The notes under the pieces are model-generated. The model made no database searches. It was not told the origin of the DNA and saw only the letters and a program-made list of their open reading frames with translations. Of a stretch of DNA of 27,392 bases, positions 16,692 through 23,897 are shown in pieces (the first letter of the stretch is position 1; every line of letters begins with the position of its first letter). The stretch spans positions 1-27,392 of the forward strand of contig JAEYWL010000122.1 of assembly GCA_023428915.1 (NCBI GenBank), written 5' to 3'. Source of the stretch: Verrucomicrobiota bacterium. Its GTDB lineage: Bacteria > Chlamydiota > Chlamydiia > Chlamydiales > JAEYWL01. The position numbers and the translations under genes are program-made.

Positions 16692-16718
16692 TTAGCAAAT
16701 TAATAGGTGGAGTGCTAA
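16692..16718. promoter_or_regulatory. CIRCE operator of groES-groEL (one arm degenerate)
   Basis: TTAGCAAAT, a 9-bp spacer and GAGTGCTAA match the CIRCE consensus TTAGCACTC-N9-GAGTGCTAA. The right arm is perfect, and the left arm agrees in six of nine bases. It lies about 80 bp upstream of the groES start, in the position expected for HrcA repression of the operon. TTGCAA on the minus strand, just downstream (about 16677-16682), may be part of the promoter, but no clear -10 follows. The left end of the pepF terminator touches the right arm. Confidence 0.85.
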
Positions 16719-16753
16719 AAAATCGGAAGCTCATTAGAGAGCTCCCGATTTTT
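16718..16753 (-). terminator. Intrinsic terminator downstream of pepF
   Basis: Four bases after the pepF stop on the minus strand, AAAAATCGGGAGCTC pairs with GAGCTTCCGATTTTT (14 of 15 pairs) around a 6-base loop, followed by T. The near symmetry of A and T runs means it could work in both directions. It separates pepF from the groES promoter and abuts the CIRCE element. Confidence 0.8.
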
Positions 16754-16757
16754 CCTA

Positions 16758-18599
16758 TTAAGCTTTACTGCTGATTGCTTCGGTTTTTTCTGAAAGAAGC
16801 AAATCTTCCAGTTTGCCTAAGAGTTGGTCGAAACGATCGATTGCAGCATTCACAGGTGCAGAAGAACGCATGTCCACGCCGGCTTGCTGCAGCAACTCTA
16901 GCGGGTACTTGCTGCCGCCTCCCTGCAAGAAGGTTAAATAATCGTTGCGTTCTTTTTCGCCCCCTTGCTGCACGCGCCGGGCAAGCGCCAAGGCTGCACT
17001 GATGCCGGTGGCATATTGATACACGTAAAAATTGTAGTAGAAGTGCGGAATTCGCGCCCATTCAATGGTAATTTCTGGATCAATTACCGCGTTAGGTCCA
17101 AAATATTTGGCATTTAATTCCGCATATTTTTCTTTTAATAACCTGGGTGTGAGCGGCTGATTTGCTTCCACTAATTGATGAATGAGCAGCTCAAATTCAG
17201 CAAACATAGTTTGCCTAAAGAGCGTGCCGCGGATGTCTTCAATTTTTTGGTTGATAAGGAATATTTGCTCTTCCTTATTCGCAAAGTTTTGCATCAATTG
17301 GGTCATGAGCAGTTCTTCATTAAAAGTCGATGCTACTTCAGCAAGGAAAATGGGGTAGTCGGAATAGTGGAATGGTTGGTGTTCCCGACTTAAATAGCTG
17401 TGCATGCTGTGTCCTGCTTCATGGGCAAGGGTGCACACATCGCGGAGCATGTCCTTATAGTTCATGAGGATATAGGGCATGCTGTCGTAGCAGCCGCTTG
17501 AGTAGGCGCCAGAGCGCTTGCTTTCATTTTCATATCTATCGACCCAGCGTTGTTCCTTAAAACCTTTAGCTAGAGTTTTTTGGTAGTCATTACCTAGAGG
17601 GGCTACCGAGCGCACGATAATATCTTCTGCATCAGAGTATGGCATGCGGATATCGATATCTTTTGTGAGAGGTACATACATATCATATAGGTGCAGCTCA
17701 TCAAGGCCGAGGACTTTTTTTCTTAAATCGAGGTAGCGATGCAAGCTGCCGATACGGCTGTTTACAGTTTGTATGAGCGAGTGGTAGACCTCAATATCTA
17801 CATTATGTGGAAACAGTGCAGCATCTAGTGCAGAGGCATATTTTCGCGCCCGTGCATTAAACACGTTTTTCTGAACCTGGCCTTGCAAAAGCTCGCAAAA
17901 TGTATTTTCGTATTGTTCATACTGCTTGTGGTATGTTGAAAAAGCATTTTGTCTTAGAGTGCGATCTTGGTCCCGGATGTACAATCCATATTGGCCATGC
18001 GTAAGCTCTTTTTCTTCCCCTTTTGCATTTTTCACTTTAGGGAATTTAAAGTCTGCATCTGATATGGCGCTAAAGGCTTTGTGCGGAGCTGAAAGAGCCT
18101 GGCCGGAAAGAGCCATTAACAATTCGCCTTCTTCGCTAAGACGGTGTTTTTTTTGCCTGATCAGTTTTTCAAGTAAAAAATGGTAGGGGGCCAATGACTC
18201 TGCTTTCATGTAGCTTTCCAGCGTGGCCTCAGGTAAGCTTAGAAGCTCTGGATCAAACCAGGAGATTTCTTGATTATAGTCGTGCCAAAGGGCTGCTACA
18301 CGTCCAAATGCTGTTTTTGCCTGGTCGTTTGTCAGTTCTTCGTCTTGCCGTAAATGTGCATAGACGTATAGCTTGGTAAGTTTACGCTCCATGCGAATGA
18401 GTTCCTCAATCGCGGCTTTAACTACCTCTGCGCCCTTATCTAGCTGCCCGCGAAAGGCAGCCAAGTCTGGCCACATAGGGTATGTTTGCGATGCCGGCAA
18501 GACAAGTTGCAGATCGTTTTCCCAAGCTTCCTGATTGGGGTACATTGCCTCGACATTCCAACGATCGGAGGAGGGAATTTCATACCGTTTTTTTGCCAT
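16758..18599 (-). CDS. pepF: Oligoendopeptidase F (M3 family zinc peptidase)
   Basis: The product (613 residues from the ATG at 18599) is a cytosolic M3-family oligopeptidase that trims peptides released by larger proteases. The zinc motif HEAGH lies at about 393-397, within TLAHEAGHSMHSYLS; the third ligand is expected in AEVASTFNE about 25 residues on. The N-terminal region (SDRWNVEAMYPNQEAWE) is typical of PepF, as is PHFYYNFYVYQYATG near the C-terminus. A start four codons earlier (18611) is possible, but GAGGAAAG lies just upstream of 18599. Length fits chlamydial PepF, and its place upstream of groES matches Chlamydia. Its own terminator ends the unit. Confidence 0.95.
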   Translation of the reverse strand: MAKKRYEIPSSDRWNVEAMYPNQEAWENDLQLVLPASQTYPMWPDLAAFRGQLDKGAEVVKAAIEELIRMERKLTKLYVYAHLRQDEELTNDQAKTAFGRVAALWHDYNQEISWFDPELLSLPEATLESYMKAESLAPYHFLLEKLIRQKKHRLSEEGELLMALSGQALSAPHKAFSAISDADFKFPKVKNAKGEEKELTHGQYGLYIRDQDRTLRQNAFSTYHKQYEQYENTFCELLQGQVQKNVFNARARKYASALDAALFPHNVDIEVYHSLIQTVNSRIGSLHRYLDLRKKVLGLDELHLYDMYVPLTKDIDIRMPYSDAEDIIVRSVAPLGNDYQKTLAKGFKEQRWVDRYENESKRSGAYSSGCYDSMPYILMNYKDMLRDVCTLAHEAGHSMHSYLSREHQPFHYSDYPIFLAEVASTFNEELLMTQLMQNFANKEEQIFLINQKIEDIRGTLFRQTMFAEFELLIHQLVEANQPLTPRLLKEKYAELNAKYFGPNAVIDPEITIEWARIPHFYYNFYVYQYATGISAALALARRVQQGGEKERNDYLTFLQGGGSKYPLELLQQAGVDMRSSAPVNAAIDRFDQLLGKLEDLLLSEKTEAISSKA

Positions 18600-18650
18600 A
18601 GCTTTCCTCATTATGCAGTTTCAAAAAAGAAATGCAGTGTACTTGAAGAA

Positions 18651-18670
18651 AGCTATTCAAAGAAATAGCT
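18651..18670 (-). terminator. Possible weak terminator after the PEP-CTERM-like gene
   Basis: Three bases after the stop of the secreted-protein gene, AGCTATT and AATAGCT form a 7-bp stem with a 6-base loop, followed on the minus strand by TTCTTC. The stem is AT-rich and the T run interrupted, so this is a weak candidate. Confidence 0.35.
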
Positions 18671-18673
18671 AAT

Positions 18674-19324
18674 TTAAGCTCTCTGTCTTACTTTTCTTTT
18701 ATAGGCAACTAACAGCATGCAAATTCCAAGTAAAGAACCCATTGCTAAATAAGTCGAAGGTTCAGGAGTTCCAATAACGGTAAACATTGCTGTAACATTA
18801 TTAAAACTAGCAAATGTATTCGTAGTGTTTGCGTAGAGTAGTCCTGGATTATTGTTACCCCCGCGTGCTGTTATGTCAATGCCATGGATGTTAATTGTTG
18901 GATCTGTGGTATTAATAAAAAACGGGTAAAAATGTTGATTTATGACACTAGTCCCAGCGATATAATATGTTTGACCTGCTGTAAGAATAATAGGACTGGA
19001 TAAGTTTGCATAATGATAAGAATCAATTAGTGTGTCGCTAGTGCTGACTGTTACAGAACCAAGGAGTGTGCCGCTATTATTAAAAATGCCTACTAAACTT
19101 GAACCTAGGAGAGGGTACTGTGCTATATCAAAATGCCCAAGAGCTGTTACGCTCATATCAGTTTGTGGTATAAAAAAATAACCCCTAGAGGTGTTATCAA
19201 CACTATTATAGACTTCTACTGTTGGAAGAGGGGGCACAACTTCAAGAAATGAATTACTAAGGGCTTGAGCGGATGAAGAAAATGCTAAAAAAAAAGATAA
19301 AGCTAATAGATTGAATAATTTCAT
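18674..19324 (-). CDS. Secreted protein with a PEP-CTERM-like sorting signal
   Basis: The 216-residue product has a signal peptide (MKLFNLLALSFFLAFSSSAQA). A beta-rich middle follows, with MSVTALGHFD, LVGIFNNSGTLLGSVTVS and ILTAGQTYYIAG, a pattern like DUF4082-type carbohydrate-binding sandwiches. The last 32 residues match the PEP-CTERM layout: TPEPSTY, a hydrophobic segment (LAMGSLLGICMLLVAY) and a basic end (KRKVRQR). Such signals are cut and anchored by exosortases. The region 125-185 is rich in Asn and Thr. GGAGGG lies four bases before the ATG. The upstream 80 bp are very AT-rich and probably hold its promoter. PEP-CTERM proteins are common in Verrucomicrobia and some proteobacteria but unusual for a chlamydia, so acquisition by transfer is possible. 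It is not part of the pepF unit. Confidence 0.75.
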   Translation of the reverse strand: MKLFNLLALSFFLAFSSSAQALSNSFLEVVPPLPTVEVYNSVDNTSRGYFFIPQTDMSVTALGHFDIAQYPLLGSSLVGIFNNSGTLLGSVTVSTSDTLIDSYHYANLSSPIILTAGQTYYIAGTSVINQHFYPFFINTTDPTINIHGIDITARGGNNNPGLLYANTTNTFASFNNVTAMFTVIGTPEPSTYLAMGSLLGICMLLVAYKRKVRQRA

Positions 19325-19406
19325 AATCCCTCCAATCTATTTATATTTTATAACCCTAATTATATTATTAATTTATGATTATAATAAAATCAATAGCAAT
19401 TTTAGT

Positions 19407-19820
19407 TTATTCATCTAACGGGATAGTTTTATCAAGAACTTCTCTCGTGCAATAGACTGGAGCATTATTAATTAGGGCTAATGTGATGCAGTCGCTAGGT
19501 CTGGCATCAATTTCAACGATGTGTTTAATATCATTCTCTTGCTGCTCTAAATAGAGGCGGGCAAAGTAAATTGTATCTTGTAAATCGTTAATGACAATCT
19601 GTAAAACTTTTATATCAACAGCTTTTAGAATATAATCTAAAAGATCATGGGTCAAAGGCCTGGGCTTTTCGCCTTTAGTTAAGTAGAGTTGCAAGGTCTT
19701 GCCAATATAAGGATCAGTGTAAATGGCAAATTTTTTTTCATCACTGGCGAGGACGACTGCAGTATAAGTCTTGGTCTGCATCACTTTGTCAAAATTCAGT
19801 CGGATTAATTGGTTGGGCAT
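19407..19820 (-). CDS. DUF151 bifunctional nuclease-family protein
   Basis: The product (137 residues from the ATG at 19820, preceded by TAGGTG) belongs to the DUF151/bifunctional nuclease domain family. VVLASDEKKFAIYTDPYIG corresponds to the family's first block and IDARPSDCITLAL to its most conserved motif, A-R-P-S-D-x-(I/V)-x-L-A. HDLLDYILKAV lies between them. Bacterial members are small cytosolic proteins with reported DNase/RNase activity in some homologues; the role here is unknown. A GTG two codons earlier (19826) is an alternative start with a poorer ribosome-binding site. It follows rpiA on the same strand after about 68 bp and may be transcribed with it. Confidence 0.88.
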   Translation of the reverse strand: MPNQLIRLNFDKVMQTKTYTAVVLASDEKKFAIYTDPYIGKTLQLYLTKGEKPRPLTHDLLDYILKAVDIKVLQIVINDLQDTIYFARLYLEQQENDIKHIVEIDARPSDCITLALINNAPVYCTREVLDKTIPLDE

Positions 19821-19888
19821 CGGCACCTAGGCGTTAAGGGTCAAAAAAAATTAGTGTAGGTACTCTTTTTTTTAATTCAAACAAAAAC

Positions 19889-20593
19889 CTATGTTTGTAT
19901 TTTAGTGCTTCCGTCAGGGTAGCCAACAATTATAATTGAAGCGATATCTATGAAAAATCCTGTTTCAATGACACCTGGGATAGTCAGTAGAAGCTGCTCA
20001 TCCCTTTCTGGAATAATTTCATTGGCGAATGCAATATCTGCGATAAAATTGCCGGAATCTGTTGTATACAATTCTTCTCCTTTTTTTCGCAAAACAGGCT
20101 GAAAGCCTTTTTCTTGGATTCTGCGCAGAGTTGAATTTACGCCGAATGGGAGAATTTCAATTGGGAGAGGTCCCTGGGTAAATCGAGGCACTATTTTAGA
20201 ATCGTCGACAATCACTGCCATTTGACGGCTTGAGCTCGCAACTATTTTTTCTTTTAATAGTGCGCCGCCTAAGCCTTTTATCAATCTTTTTTGCGCATCT
20301 ACTTGATCAGCACCATCTACAGTGAGATCGATCCAATTAAAGGAGTCTGCCGGCAGGATAGGGATGTGTTTTTCAATTGCCAATTTTTCAATGCGGGTTG
20401 AAGTGGCAACTGCAGTTATCTTTAAAGATTCCCGCTGCAGCTTATCTGCAAGGAATTCTAAAAATATAGCCGCTGTAGAACCTGTGCCCAGCCCTATTAT
20501 CATGCCATCTTGCACAAGATTAACCGCTTCTTTGGCAGCTGCTTTCTTAGCCGCATTCTGCTTTTCTGCTTTAATGGAATCTAATTTTGTCAT
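19889..20593 (-). CDS. rpiA: Ribose-5-phosphate isomerase A
   Basis: The 234-residue product interconverts ribose 5-phosphate and ribulose 5-phosphate in the non-oxidative pentose phosphate pathway. The phosphate-binding GLGTGSTA, the TVDGADQVD with catalytic and binding acids, the KGLGGALLKEKIVA loop and VIDDSK-type segment (here VIVDDSKIV) are all present. The C-terminal GVIETGFFID is typical. A frame extended upstream would begin at a TTG at 20620, touching the divergent Nif3 start. The ATG at 20593 with AGGAAAAC upstream is preferred and gives MTKLDSIKAEK. The start is 27 bp from that of the divergent gene, so its promoter must lie at least partly inside the neighbour. Confidence 0.96.
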   Translation of the reverse strand: MTKLDSIKAEKQNAAKKAAAKEAVNLVQDGMIIGLGTGSTAAIFLEFLADKLQRESLKITAVATSTRIEKLAIEKHIPILPADSFNWIDLTVDGADQVDAQKRLIKGLGGALLKEKIVASSSRQMAVIVDDSKIVPRFTQGPLPIEILPFGVNSTLRRIQEKGFQPVLRKKGEELYTTDSGNFIADIAFANEIIPERDEQLLLTIPGVIETGFFIDIASIIIVGYPDGSTKIQT

Positions 20594-20620
20594 AACTTGT
20601 TTTCCTAACTGGAAGGTCAA

Positions 20621-21376
20621 ATGATCACATTAGCTGAATTACTAGCCTATTTACAAGAAACTTTGCAAGTGCCGCTTTTCGATGACTACTGCATCAATGG
20701 TCTGCAAGTCGAGGGAAAAGCTAACATAAAAAAAATAGCGACAGCCGTTTCTGCTAGTTTGGAGACTATTGAAGAAGCAGCGGCATGCCAGGCTGATTTA
20801 TTGCTTGTTCATCATGGGTTATTCTGGAAAGGCGATAGCCATGTCATTTCCGGTACTAAGAAAAAGAAATTGGAACTGCTTTTTTCACACAATATTTCTT
20901 TATTAGGGTTTCATTTGCCATTAGATGCCCATAGAGAATGGGGCAATAATTGGGGGGCAGCTTTAGAGCTAGGCTGGGAAGAGTTAGAGCCTTTTGGCAT
21001 TTTTGGCAAGCAATCAATCGGGGTGAAAGGGCGGGTTGAGGCGATTGACAGGGAAGCTTTCATTTCAATTCTTGAAGGATATTACCAGCATAAAGCTCAT
21101 GCCGTTCTTGCAGGGCCTCAAACCATACGCACTGTTGGGTTAATTTCGGGAGGGGCGCATAAATCTATTCAAGAAGCCATTTCTCAAGGCGTCGACGCCT
21201 ACATTACTGGAAGTTTCGATGAACCCATTTGGAATATAGCAAAGGAAGAAAAGATTAATTTCTTTGCCCTGGGGCATGCCAACACTGAAAAAATCGGGCC
21301 GCGAAGATTAGGGGAGCATTTAGCTGCAGTTTATCCCATTCAACATGCCAATCTTGATCTTCACAACCCTTTTTAA
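20621..21376 (+). CDS. Nif3/YqfO-family dinuclear metal-centre protein
   Basis: The 251-residue product is a Nif3-family protein. Metal ligands are expected at H64-H65 (LLVHHGLFWKG), D102 (GFHLPLDAH), H219 and E223 (ALGHANTEKIG), and all are present. The full length matches the short form of the family, without the inserted domain of YqfO. Family members often act as, or are annotated as, GTP cyclohydrolase I type 2 homologues, but the true substrate is unknown. GGAAGGT lies just upstream of the ATG. It is divergent from rpiA and convergent with the small basic protein, with 7 bp between the stops. Confidence 0.92.
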   Translation: MITLAELLAYLQETLQVPLFDDYCINGLQVEGKANIKKIATAVSASLETIEEAAACQADLLLVHHGLFWKGDSHVISGTKKKKLELLFSHNISLLGFHLPLDAHREWGNNWGAALELGWEELEPFGIFGKQSIGVKGRVEAIDREAFISILEGYYQHKAHAVLAGPQTIRTVGLISGGAHKSIQEAISQGVDAYITGSFDEPIWNIAKEEKINFFALGHANTEKIGPRRLGEHLAAVYPIQHANLDLHNPF

Positions 21377-21383
21377 TGCTCAT

Positions 21384-21644
21384 TTACTGATTATCTAGTT
21401 TGACTCTGCCGCTGAGAGGACGGCTTTGTTCATGGCTTTGGGTTCTCGGCTGCCATTGTAAATCTTTTTTTGGTTTGCCTAATGAGAATTTTTTCGGGGT
21501 TGAGCGAATACTGCTGATGTTGTTTTCCCAATCGCTAAATAGTTGTTTGACTGTTTTTGGTAATACAGGCTTTTTGGAATTAGCCTGGTTATTTCCAGGA
21601 TGTTGGCTGTTTTGCGTTTTGGGAGCTGTTGGTTGTAAAGCCAT
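21384..21644 (-). CDS. Small basic, probably disordered protein
   Basis: Not recognised. From the ATG at 21644 the product has 86 residues. GGAGAA lies six bases upstream. The open frame extends upstream into the palindromic repeat, but the site at 21644 is far better. The sequence is rich in Gln, Asn, Pro, Ser and Lys (ALQPTAPKTQNSQHPGN at the start, TPKKFSLGKPKKDLQWQP near the end), with one helix-like stretch VKQLFSDWENNISS. It has no signal peptide or membrane segment. Low complexity and charge suggest a disordered, perhaps nucleic-acid- or partner-binding protein, possibly lineage-specific. Its leader carries the first palindrome. Confidence 0.6.
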   Translation of the reverse strand: MALQPTAPKTQNSQHPGNNQANSKKPVLPKTVKQLFSDWENNISSIRSTPKKFSLGKPKKDLQWQPRTQSHEQSRPLSGRVKLDNQ

Positions 21645-21665
21645 AATAAATTCTCCATGATCAAA

Positions 21666-21768
21666 GTTTAAACCCCGACTTGCTACCTTATAATAAGTCA
21701 TATCCGAGTTCTTTTCCTCTAAGAGCTCGAATATGACTTATTATAAGGTAGCAAGTCGGGTTTTAAAC
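21666..21768. repeat. Near-perfect palindromic element, copy 1
   Basis: Two arms of 48 bp (21666-21713 and 21721-21768) are complementary in 45 positions, around a 7-base loop. The outer part reads GTTTAAACCCCGACTTGC on the left and GCAAGTCGGGTTTTAAAC on the right. As RNA or single-stranded DNA it would form one very stable hairpin. It lies 9 bases upstream of the ribosome-binding site of the small basic protein (minus strand). The right arm is almost identical to that of copy 2, which shows a repeat family, possibly a MITE-like mobile element. No target duplication is obvious. Confidence 0.85.
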
Positions 21769-21827
21769 TACCTATAACAAATCACTATTTTATAAACATT
21801 AAAAATACAAGTTTTTTGATTAAACAG

Positions 21828-21856
21828 TTGACATTAGTATATAAACAGCTTATTCT
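21828..21856 (+). promoter_or_regulatory. Near-consensus sigma-70-type promoter for queF
   Basis: TTGACA (perfect -35) is followed after exactly 17 bp by TATTCT (four of six to TATAAT). A transcript would begin near 21863 and run straight into palindrome copy 2 before queF. The surrounding region between the palindromes is AT-rich and has no gene. Confidence 0.65.
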
Positions 21857-21867
21857 TTCATTTTTAA

Positions 21868-21967
21868 TTAAAACCCGACTTACTACCTTCTAAGAGTCAG
21901 ATTCGAGCTCTTAGAGAGAAAATACTTTCGAATATGACTTATTATAAGGGTAGCAAGTCGGGTTTAA
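21868..21967. repeat. Diverged palindromic element, copy 2, in the queF leader
   Basis: The ends TTAAAACCCGACTTACTACC and GGTAGCAAGTCGGGTTTAA are inverted. The right half (TTCGAATATGACTTATTATAA and onward) is nearly identical to the right arm of copy 1. The left arm has diverged and contains its own inverted repeat: CTAAGAG (21890-21896) and CTCTTAG (21908-21914). The left half could thus fold on itself or pair with the right half. The element ends 16 bases before the queF ATG. Confidence 0.75.
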
Positions 21968-21982
21968 AGAGTGCGGGATACA

Positions 21983-22810
21983 ATGTTTAAAGATGAAACT
22001 CTGATAAATTCAGCTTTGGGTAAAAAAACTCCCTACTTTGAAATTTATGACCCTACTCTTTTATTTCCCATTTTGCGTCAAATCAATAGGGATGAAATTC
22101 AAGTGCCCGCACCGCTTCCATTTACGGGAGTAGATATTTGGAACGGTTATGAACTTTCCTGGCTAAATCCAAAGGGCAAGCCGCAAATAGCAAGGGCAGA
22201 GATCATCTTTCCATGCGATTCCATCTATATAATAGAGTCTAAATCGCTTAAGCTTTATTTAAATTCTTTTAACAACACGCCTTTCTCCACGATAGAGAGA
22301 GTACAGCAGGCAATTGAAAAAGATCTTAGCGACGCAATTGGCTCTGAAGTCCAGGTCTTTTTATATACTCCCGACAATCAGCCTGATCAGACTTATGCGC
22401 CCTTTGAAGGTTTCTGCCTTGATCAATTAGATATAGAAACCAATACCTACACCCTTTGTCCCGACTTTTTACAAACCAGCCCAGAAATTGTTCAAGAAAA
22501 GCTATACAGTGATCTACTTAAATCCAACTGCCTGGTTACCGGACAGCCGGATTGGGGCAGTCTATATGTTGCCTACAAAGGACCTAAAATAGATAGGGAA
22601 GGTCTGTTAAAGTACCTTATCTCCTTTCGCAATCACAACGAGTTTGGCGAACAATGCGCCGAGCGCATTTTTATGGATATCACTAGGCGCTGCAAGCCGC
22701 AAAAACTAACAGTTTATGCGCGCTATACAAGGAGAGGCGGTTTAGACATTAATCCTTTTAGAACCAATTGCGGTGAAAAGCCTGAAAACTCACGCCAATT
22801 CCGGCAGTAA
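21983..22810 (+). CDS. queF: NADPH-dependent 7-cyano-7-deazaguanine reductase (QueF, long form)
   Basis: The 275-residue product reduces preQ0 to preQ1 in queuosine synthesis. It is the two-domain form, as in E. coli. The NADPH-binding motif ESKSLKLYLNSFN is at about 85-97. The thioimide-forming cysteine is C183, in LLKSNCLVTGQPDWG, with the proton-relay D190. SFRNHNEFGEQC (about 214-225) and YARYTRRGGLDINPFR near the end are conserved. A GTG start at 21971 is possible; the ATG at 21983 gives an N-terminus like that of the family. Its leader contains palindrome copy 2 and a strong upstream promoter. It converges with the transporter gene, 10 bp apart. No other queuosine synthesis gene is in the window. 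Confidence 0.96.
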   Translation: MFKDETLINSALGKKTPYFEIYDPTLLFPILRQINRDEIQVPAPLPFTGVDIWNGYELSWLNPKGKPQIARAEIIFPCDSIYIIESKSLKLYLNSFNNTPFSTIERVQQAIEKDLSDAIGSEVQVFLYTPDNQPDQTYAPFEGFCLDQLDIETNTYTLCPDFLQTSPEIVQEKLYSDLLKSNCLVTGQPDWGSLYVAYKGPKIDREGLLKYLISFRNHNEFGEQCAERIFMDITRRCKPQKLTVYARYTRRGGLDINPFRTNCGEKPENSRQFRQ

Positions 22811-22820
22811 ATGGACTCTT

Positions 22821-23732
22821 TTAAAAAAGAGCTCCGATGACTATGCCGGAAGAAGCTAGTAGGTTGGCTCGCCAAAATATTTTTTCTTTATATATCCATT
22901 GTCCCCAGGCGCTGCAAATAATAATAACCCCTACTGCAAAGAAAGGGAAAATGATTCCTTGTTCTGCTGGAGTTCCTATACGGGCTGCTTGGATGAGGAA
23001 AAATGTTGAAGCTCCGTTGCAGGCTCCGCCTAAACTTCCCCATAGGAGTTCTTTTTTGTTAGGCCACCTTTTACTGGTTAAGGCAAAGTATGTAGTTTGT
23101 AAAAAAGAGGCAGAAAGAAATAGGCCGGGGGTAAACCAAATCTCCTCAAGAGGATTGCAGCTGTATGGAATTAAGGGATGCGAGGCAATCGCAGAATTAG
23201 TTAGCAAGCAATGCCATTGATATAGGGTTAGAACCGCGGTTTGCACTAATAACATGGCAGTTACATAAAAAAACCATTTAGGATTTGTTTTTTCTGTTCG
23301 TTTTTGTTGAACAGCAGCCCAAAGTAAACCAGAAACTACAAAGCATGCGCCAAAAACTAAACCCCAAGAAAATTTAAAGCCGTAGGCGTTTCCAAAAAGA
23401 TTGGCCAGAATTAAAGCCGGGAACACAGAACCTGAATTTTGAAAGGCAAACGTGAGCGCAGAGGGGCCAGTTGATAAGGAGAAAGAGGTCATGATCATCA
23501 TAAAGACGCTCATTCCGCCAATACCTAAACCTAGATAAAGTAAAGGGGTATTCATTGAAATAGAAGTTTTAAAAACTGGTTGGATGCAGAGAGTGATAAT
23601 TAGAGAAAATAGGAAGTAAGCAACTAGGTAGCCTTCTGTTGTTCCGCCATTATCTAAATTACGGCGCATAAATAAATTGTTAATTGAAGCGCAAGCAGCT
23701 GACAATAATAAGAAAGTAATGCAATTTGACAT
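22821..23732 (-). CDS. DMT-superfamily (EamA-like) membrane transporter
   Basis: The 303-residue protein is very hydrophobic, with about ten membrane segments: NCITFLLLSAACASINN at the start, then for example GLGIGGMSVFMMIMTSF, WGLVFGACFVVSGLLWA and IIFPFFAVGVIIICSAWGQ, and a C-terminal ANLLASSGIVIGALF. This is the 10-TM layout of the drug/metabolite transporter superfamily, inner-membrane carriers for small metabolites. The substrate cannot be told. AAGGAG lies eight bases before the ATG. It is convergent with queF and not in its operon, so a link to queuosine precursors is only a possibility. A small hairpin (about 22814-22834) covers its 3' end. Confidence 0.85.
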   Translation of the reverse strand: MSNCITFLLLSAACASINNLFMRRNLDNGGTTEGYLVAYFLFSLIITLCIQPVFKTSISMNTPLLYLGLGIGGMSVFMMIMTSFSLSTGPSALTFAFQNSGSVFPALILANLFGNAYGFKFSWGLVFGACFVVSGLLWAAVQQKRTEKTNPKWFFYVTAMLLVQTAVLTLYQWHCLLTNSAIASHPLIPYSCNPLEEIWFTPGLFLSASFLQTTYFALTSKRWPNKKELLWGSLGGACNGASTFFLIQAARIGTPAEQGIIFPFFAVGVIIICSAWGQWIYKEKIFWRANLLASSGIVIGALF

Positions 23733-23829
23733 TATATAATCTCCTTATTAATTTCTCTGGTTTGTAATATGAAATATTAGTAAGGAATTGTACTATATTT
23801 ATGAAAACATTACTACCTTCAATGTCAGA

Positions 23830-23858
23830 TTGCGAAAATTTTGTCTTAAACCTATGCT
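23830..23858 (+). promoter_or_regulatory. Candidate promoter of the Inc-like gene pair
   Basis: TTGCGA and TATGCT are separated by 17 bp, each matching four of six consensus bases, and lie 40 bp upstream of the first Inc-like gene. AT-rich surroundings allow chance matches, so support is moderate. Confidence 0.4.
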
Positions 23859-23897
23859 GATGTCTAATTTTTTGATTGAAAAACAGAAGAGGAAATT

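Noticed and set aside
20594..20620. Longer rpiA from a TTG at 20620
   Set aside because: The extra nine residues are not needed for the family fold, and the ATG at 20593 has the better ribosome-binding site.
21868..21982. preQ1 riboswitch upstream of queF
   Set aside because: The leader is a long inverted repeat of a family also found at copy 1; none of the short conserved preQ1 aptamer blocks (a small C-rich hairpin with an A-rich tail) is recognisable.
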